DNA of 64,000 nucleotides from NCBI RefSeq assembly GCF_000826145.2, contig NZ_LN651337.1:561774-625773 (forward strand), read 5' to 3'. Source of the DNA: Sporosarcina koreensis. GTDB taxonomy: Bacteria; Bacillota; Bacilli; Bacillales_A; Planococcaceae. A program made the translations under genes and the position numbers. This document shows, piece by piece, positions 61,095-64,000 of this stretch; the first letter of the stretch is position 1, and each line of letters opens with the position of its first letter. Below the pieces are notes generated by a model. That model did not search any database. It was not told the DNA's origin and saw only the letters and a list, made by a program, of their open reading frames with translations.

Positions 61095-62002
61095 TGAAAG
61101 AGGAAGGAACGCAGCCGGGTCATCCGGACTGTGAAATTGAAGACAACTTCGGTGCGGATCATCCGGACCATCCTGGTCAGCTAGGGGAAGAGCAGCCGGA
61201 TGTAACCGACGTTCCTCTGACCCCGGAGGAACTCGAGGAGGAAGAATTCCGGCTTATGGTCCTGCAGGCGCAGCAGGAAGCACTGGAGGAAGAACGGGCG
61301 GAAAGGCACGCACCGGCAAAACGGCGGAAAATCCCCCGTGCCGCCATTTGGCTTATGGCCCTCGTCCTGCTGTTCCAGCCCATCGCGTTCCTGTTCGACA
61401 TCTATTCCCTTCCGGCTATCGACTTCCTGAAGACATCCGCCCGCCTGTCGAAACAGCCGGACATCGCAGAGTGGAAGCAGTCGGTCGCAGTCATCCTGAC
61501 CGAGGACGGCAAAGGGACCGGATTTGTCGTATCCGGCGATGGGAAAGTCATCACGAATCATCATGTCGTCCAAAACCGGAAACAGATCACCGTCTCGTTC
61601 GATAAGAATGGCAGGTATGCCGCTGACATTATCGCAGAAGACAATGTCAACGATCTGGCTGTTTTGCAAATGAAAGATCCTCCGGATGTCCCGCCCCTGC
61701 CATTGGCCAAATCACCGGATTATTCCCCAGGCGAGGCCGTCCGGTTCATTGGAAATCCGCTGAACTTCTATGGGATCGCCAACGAAGGGGAACTTATCGG
61801 AGAAACACGATGGGCCGGACGGACAACCCCCGTCATCCTGCTGGATGCACCTGTTTACAGAGGGAACAGCGGCAGTCCGGTTTTTCAGGACAAGGAAGTC
61901 ATCGGTGTCATTTTTGCAGTAACGGATCTGGACAAATACGGCAAAGCGGGGATGTTCATCCGCATCGAGGAAGTGCTGTACCTTCTCGGCACAACGAAAT
62001 AA
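61091..62002 (+). CDS. Membrane-anchored trypsin-like serine protease (no PDZ)
   Basis: 303 residues with AAGGAGAG upstream. An acidic cytoplasmic N-terminus of about 70 residues (Glu-rich, PDVTDVPLTPEELEEEE) is followed by one helix (AAIWLMALVLLFQPIAFLF) and an extracytoplasmic protease domain. The catalytic triad is seen as VITNHHVV (His), NDLAVLQM (Asp) and YRGNSGSPVF (Ser). It resembles HtrA/DegP catalytic domains but has no PDZ domain, ending shortly after the protease fold. Probably a surface quality-control or processing protease. Confidence 0.9.
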   Translation: MMKEEGTQPGHPDCEIEDNFGADHPDHPGQLGEEQPDVTDVPLTPEELEEEEFRLMVLQAQQEALEEERAERHAPAKRRKIPRAAIWLMALVLLFQPIAFLFDIYSLPAIDFLKTSARLSKQPDIAEWKQSVAVILTEDGKGTGFVVSGDGKVITNHHVVQNRKQITVSFDKNGRYAADIIAEDNVNDLAVLQMKDPPDVPPLPLAKSPDYSPGEAVRFIGNPLNFYGIANEGELIGETRWAGRTTPVILLDAPVYRGNSGSPVFQDKEVIGVIFAVTDLDKYGKAGMFIRIEEVLYLLGTTK

Positions 62003-62048
62003 CCCGGCCGTTCCTGTATTGATGGTACAGGAACGGCCGGGTTATTTT
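62001..62048. terminator. Bidirectional terminator after the protease gene
   Basis: A perfect 18-bp stem AACCCGGCCGTTCCTGTA/TACAGGAACGGCCGGGTT with ATTTT after it overlaps the protease stop and the end of the next small gene. Confidence 0.92.
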
Positions 62049-62184
62049 ATTCGCTCTTCTTGTCTTCCTGTTCGGCTGCTCGATCCGCCTTCTTGAAATC
62101 ACTCGCATACTCGACTTCCTGAGCCGAGGATAACTCATTGTTCTTGTCTGTCAATGTTTCGTGCGGTTGTTTCTTCTCTTCCAT
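62047..62184 (-). CDS. Small hydrophilic protein, 45 aa
   Basis: ATG 62184 follows AAAGGAGG. The product (MEEKKQPHETLTDKNNELSS at its start) is highly charged with no membrane segment and looks disordered. It is encoded 65 bp after hprK-like on the same strand, possibly on the same transcript. No family recognised. Confidence 0.6.
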   Translation of the reverse strand: MEEKKQPHETLTDKNNELSSAQEVEYASDFKKADRAAEQEDKKSE

Positions 62185-62249
62185 GATGCATCCTCCTTTA
62201 CCCGTTGTTTCAACAGTTTTCCCGCCAGGACACAGAGTAAACATTCCAG

Positions 62250-63170
62250 TCAGTCTTCCGTGAATTTCGGCTCCAGCCGCTCCATGAACTCATCCAGGGC
62301 GCTGTACCCCTGCTGCTGGAGGTACCAGTTGTTCGCCGCCGCTTCAATCAGGCCCGCCACATCGCGGCCGGGCTGCAGCTGGATTTGGATATACGGGACC
62401 GGCACTCCCATGTATTCCGTGAATTTCTCATCGAGTTCCAGTTCGTTGTTCAGGGAGTTGTCCTTCCATTCCGTCAGTTCAATATCGAGCGCAATCCGCG
62501 TCTCTTCCTGGAACGCAGCACGGCCGTACAGCCGCACAACATTCAGGAGGCCGATACTCCGCAGCGCCAGGAACTCCTTATTCGTTTCGTTATGGGTGCC
62601 GAGCAGGGTCTGCGGACTCAGTTTGCGGAGTACGACGATATCGTCAGCGACCAGACGGTGGCCGCGCCCGATCAGTGTATGCGCCGTTTCGCTCTTGCCG
62701 ACGCCCGACTTCCCGCGCAGCAGAATCCCGATTCCCGACACATTGACGATGACCCCGTGGACCGCAATCTCTTCAGCCATCGAACTGATGACGAACGCAT
62801 CCAGTTTGGCGCTCGCCACCCCCATGGAATCCGGGGTCCGCAAGACAGGTATCCCGTTCTCCGTACAGTATGTATGCAGACCGTATGGCTGCTCCTGGTC
62901 GGATGTGATCAGGATGCATGGCGGATCATATTCCACCAGATTGGCAATCCTGCATTTGCATTCTTCATCGGTCAATGTGTGCAGATAGTTGACTTCATTC
63001 TTCCCGAGGATTTGGATATGCCCCCGTGCAATGAATTCGAAGTTGTCCATGAACTCCAATCCCGGGCGCCGGACTTTTGTCTTCTTCAAGGGCCTTGTGA
63101 GATGATCTTGCCCGGAAAGCAGTTCAAACGTAAATTTCTGCACAATATCCTGCACTGTTAGTTGTTTCAT
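62250..63170 (-). CDS. HPr kinase/phosphorylase paralogue (divergent)
   Basis: 306 residues; ATG 63170 follows AAAGGTG. The N-terminal domain (VQDIVQKFTFELLSGQDHLTRPLKK) and the kinase core align throughout with HprK: VHGVIVNVSGIGILLRGKSGVGKSETAHTLIGRGHRLVADDIV, with H138, P-loop 153-160 and D176/D177. The family signature differs: where HprK has LEIRGLGIINV, this reads LALRSIGLLNV (Glu to Ala202, Gly to Ser205), and the first Arg of PVRPGR is Gln. The usual lgt neighbour is absent. It may phosphorylate another target, or act without phosphorylase activity. True HprK role is therefore uncertain. Confidence 0.8.
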   Translation of the reverse strand: MKQLTVQDIVQKFTFELLSGQDHLTRPLKKTKVRRPGLEFMDNFEFIARGHIQILGKNEVNYLHTLTDEECKCRIANLVEYDPPCILITSDQEQPYGLHTYCTENGIPVLRTPDSMGVASAKLDAFVISSMAEEIAVHGVIVNVSGIGILLRGKSGVGKSETAHTLIGRGHRLVADDIVVLRKLSPQTLLGTHNETNKEFLALRSIGLLNVVRLYGRAAFQEETRIALDIELTEWKDNSLNNELELDEKFTEYMGVPVPYIQIQLQPGRDVAGLIEAAANNWYLQQQGYSALDEFMERLEPKFTED

Positions 63171-63269
63171 GACGGAACACCTTTCCTGCTGCTGGTTGTG
63201 ACAATAGTGTAGCATAATTGCCTGCGCTATGCAGACGGGAAAAGTTTTACTAAAAGAATTGAAAACAAG

Positions 63270-63295
63270 GTTTATGGTATGTGAATGCGGGGTAT
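63270..63295 (+). promoter_or_regulatory. Sigma-B-like promoter without an obvious gene
   Basis: GTTTAT-N14-GGGTAT matches the Bacillus sigma-B consensus (GTTTAA-N12-15-GGGTAT) at 11 of 12 positions. Transcription would begin near 63302 on the plus strand. Confidence 0.55.
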
Positions 63296-63301
63296 CGATT
63301 A

Positions 63302-63588
63302 CTACAAGGCGAAATCCGGATACGCGTCATACGCCGACCGGGAGAAATGCACAGCCTTGGCGGAAAATTTGCTGAACTGACGATCTATCACCGTGATTAG
63401 AAGAACGTGTGGAAGAAAGACAGTGTATTGTAAGTTTTTTGTGCAAGTGCATGATGGATTGTACGGATTGAATGCAAGAGGTATGCCAGTCAGCTAACGG
63501 TAGAAACGTCAGCAGCATGCATCTCAGAACCATAAAATTTTCCGCAGCGGAAGAGGCATCCGAATTCTGGATGCCTCTTCTTTTTGTC
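63302..63588 (+). ncRNA. Putative stress-induced small RNA (promoter and terminator only)
   Basis: The 427-bp gap between the hprK-like gene and the last gene has no convincing ORF, only frames under 35 codons lacking good ribosome sites (for example 63285-63380). Yet it has a sigma-B-like promoter at 63270-63295 and a plus-strand terminator at 63551-63588. A transcript of about 285 nt is predicted. Existence and function are inferred. Confidence 0.35.
63551..63588 (+). terminator. Terminator of the putative small RNA
   Basis: The perfect 12-bp stem GAAGAGGCATCC/GGATGCCTCTTC with loop GAATTCT is followed by TTTTT on the plus strand. On the minus strand no T run follows, so it mainly serves plus-strand transcription. 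Confidence 0.8.
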
Positions 63589-63597
63589 TGCTGCGAC

Positions 63598-63996
63598 TTA
63601 CTCACCGGAAAGCCAGACGGAAAGTCCTTCTGCTGCCTGTTTCGCTGACCTGCTCTTTGTCAGATTGGTTGCCATGCCGGAGAGGACAGCCCGCCTCGGC
63701 TTGCCTGTCATTAGCTCCGTGCGGATCATTTCCGCGCTGACAATTTCCTCTTCAGGTGCGTCAGGGTCTTTCATGACCTCTTCAAGTGCGGCGACCAGTT
63801 CTTCGGCCGTCATCTCCGCCGGCCCCTCCGTGAATTGAAACTCGATCAGCTGATCTCGGGTCAGAAAAGGTGTCTCGACAGCCGATGCGATCGCATCCAT
63901 CGTATTCCGGATGAATGCTGGCAGATTTTTATGATCCAACGTTCCGTTACTGATTACAATCAGTTCAATATACCCTTTAATGATGCCATTCAGCAT
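63598..63996 (-). CDS. Unrecognised protein (may continue past the window end)
   Basis: At least 132 residues, read from ATG 63996; the window ends four bases upstream, so the true start could lie outside. Features: IKGYIELIVISNGTLDHKNLPAFIRNTMDAIASAVE, an acidic middle with EMTAEELVAALEEVMKDPDAPEEE, and a basic C-terminus (TNLTKSRSAKQAAEGLSVWLSGE). No membrane helix, and no family recognised. It looks like a helical soluble protein. Confidence 0.55.
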   Translation of the reverse strand: MLNGIIKGYIELIVISNGTLDHKNLPAFIRNTMDAIASAVETPFLTRDQLIEFQFTEGPAEMTAEELVAALEEVMKDPDAPEEEIVSAEMIRTELMTGKPRRAVLSGMATNLTKSRSAKQAAEGLSVWLSGE

Positions 63997-64000
63997 CGTG

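Overview
The window looks like chromosomal DNA of a low-G+C-phylum (Bacillota) bacterium with an unusually G+C-rich genome. Shine-Dalgarno sequences are strong (AGGAGG), TTG and GTG starts are common, and rho-independent terminators are dense. Many genes have Bacillus subtilis counterparts (glmS with its ribozyme, the yjlC-ndh pair, YitT, YunC, YxcD and YjcZ families, HmoB, LCP proteins, HPr kinase). Family content plus estimated G+C in the low to mid 50s suggests Planococcaceae, perhaps Bhargavaea-like; that placement is inference. No rRNA, tRNA, CRISPR array, prophage or intact insertion sequence was seen.

Layout. 1-9.3 kb: the end of an MFS transporter; a tandem ribbon-helix-helix-like protein; GNAT; a modABC molybdate importer divergent from a one-component HTH/periplasmic-binding-protein regulator; an LCP protein with an AI-2E-type permease; MsrA; and a Ca2+/H+ antiporter. 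9.5-12.3 kb: two tandem glutamine synthetases. 12.4-18.3 kb: an oppABCDF operon with an internal attenuator-like hairpin. 18.5-21.2 kb: a DUF3899 protein and four DUF948 paralogues in two facing pairs around a 20-bp-period repeat array. 21.4-23.5 kb: an MBL hydrolase, a CHY zinc-finger protein and a DUF3891 protein. 23.5-26.1 kb: a decay zone with a truncated LytTR regulator, a group IIC intron remnant inserted exactly after a terminator, and a frameshifted DHA2 efflux pump behind its MarR repressor. 26.3-28.2 kb: a squalene-synthase-fold enzyme, a second 20-bp-period array, a YjcZ-type peptide and DUF4181. 28.3-32.2 kb: glmS with its ribozyme, ndh and yjlC. 32.5-37.8 kb: small membrane and envelope proteins, a Cu/Zn SOD lipoprotein, a Fur-boxed HmoB cluster, YitT and a second LCP protein.

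37.8-43.3 kb holds an SF1 helicase of about 1271 residues with a long coiled-coil insertion, overlapping a winged-helix partner and preceded by a terminator hairpin that leaves no room for a promoter. 43.5-48 kb: a BCCT transporter, a CocE/NonD hydrolase and a divergent TetR regulator. 48.1-51 kb: a two-gene nucleotide-signalling module in which a GAF-HD-GYP protein is followed 3 bp later by a class III adenylate cyclase with SRPBCC and zinc-ribbon-like regions. All key cyclase residues are present; such enzymes are rare in Bacilli, and this is the most system-like novelty here. 51.1-56.5 kb: a Fur-box-controlled siderophore ABC importer divergent from a ferredoxin/flavodoxin-NADP reductase. 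56.5-62.2 kb: an SDR, an NCS1 permease, an OpuD-like BCCT transporter, a membrane-anchored serine protease and small proteins. 62.2-64 kb: a divergent HPr kinase paralogue lacking signature residues, a sigma-B-like promoter with a terminator but no clear gene, and an unrecognised protein.

Main themes are nutrient and metal import (molybdate, peptides, siderophores, quaternary amines), nitrogen assimilation, envelope maintenance, oxidative and iron stress, and several poorly characterised signalling or nucleic-acid modules.
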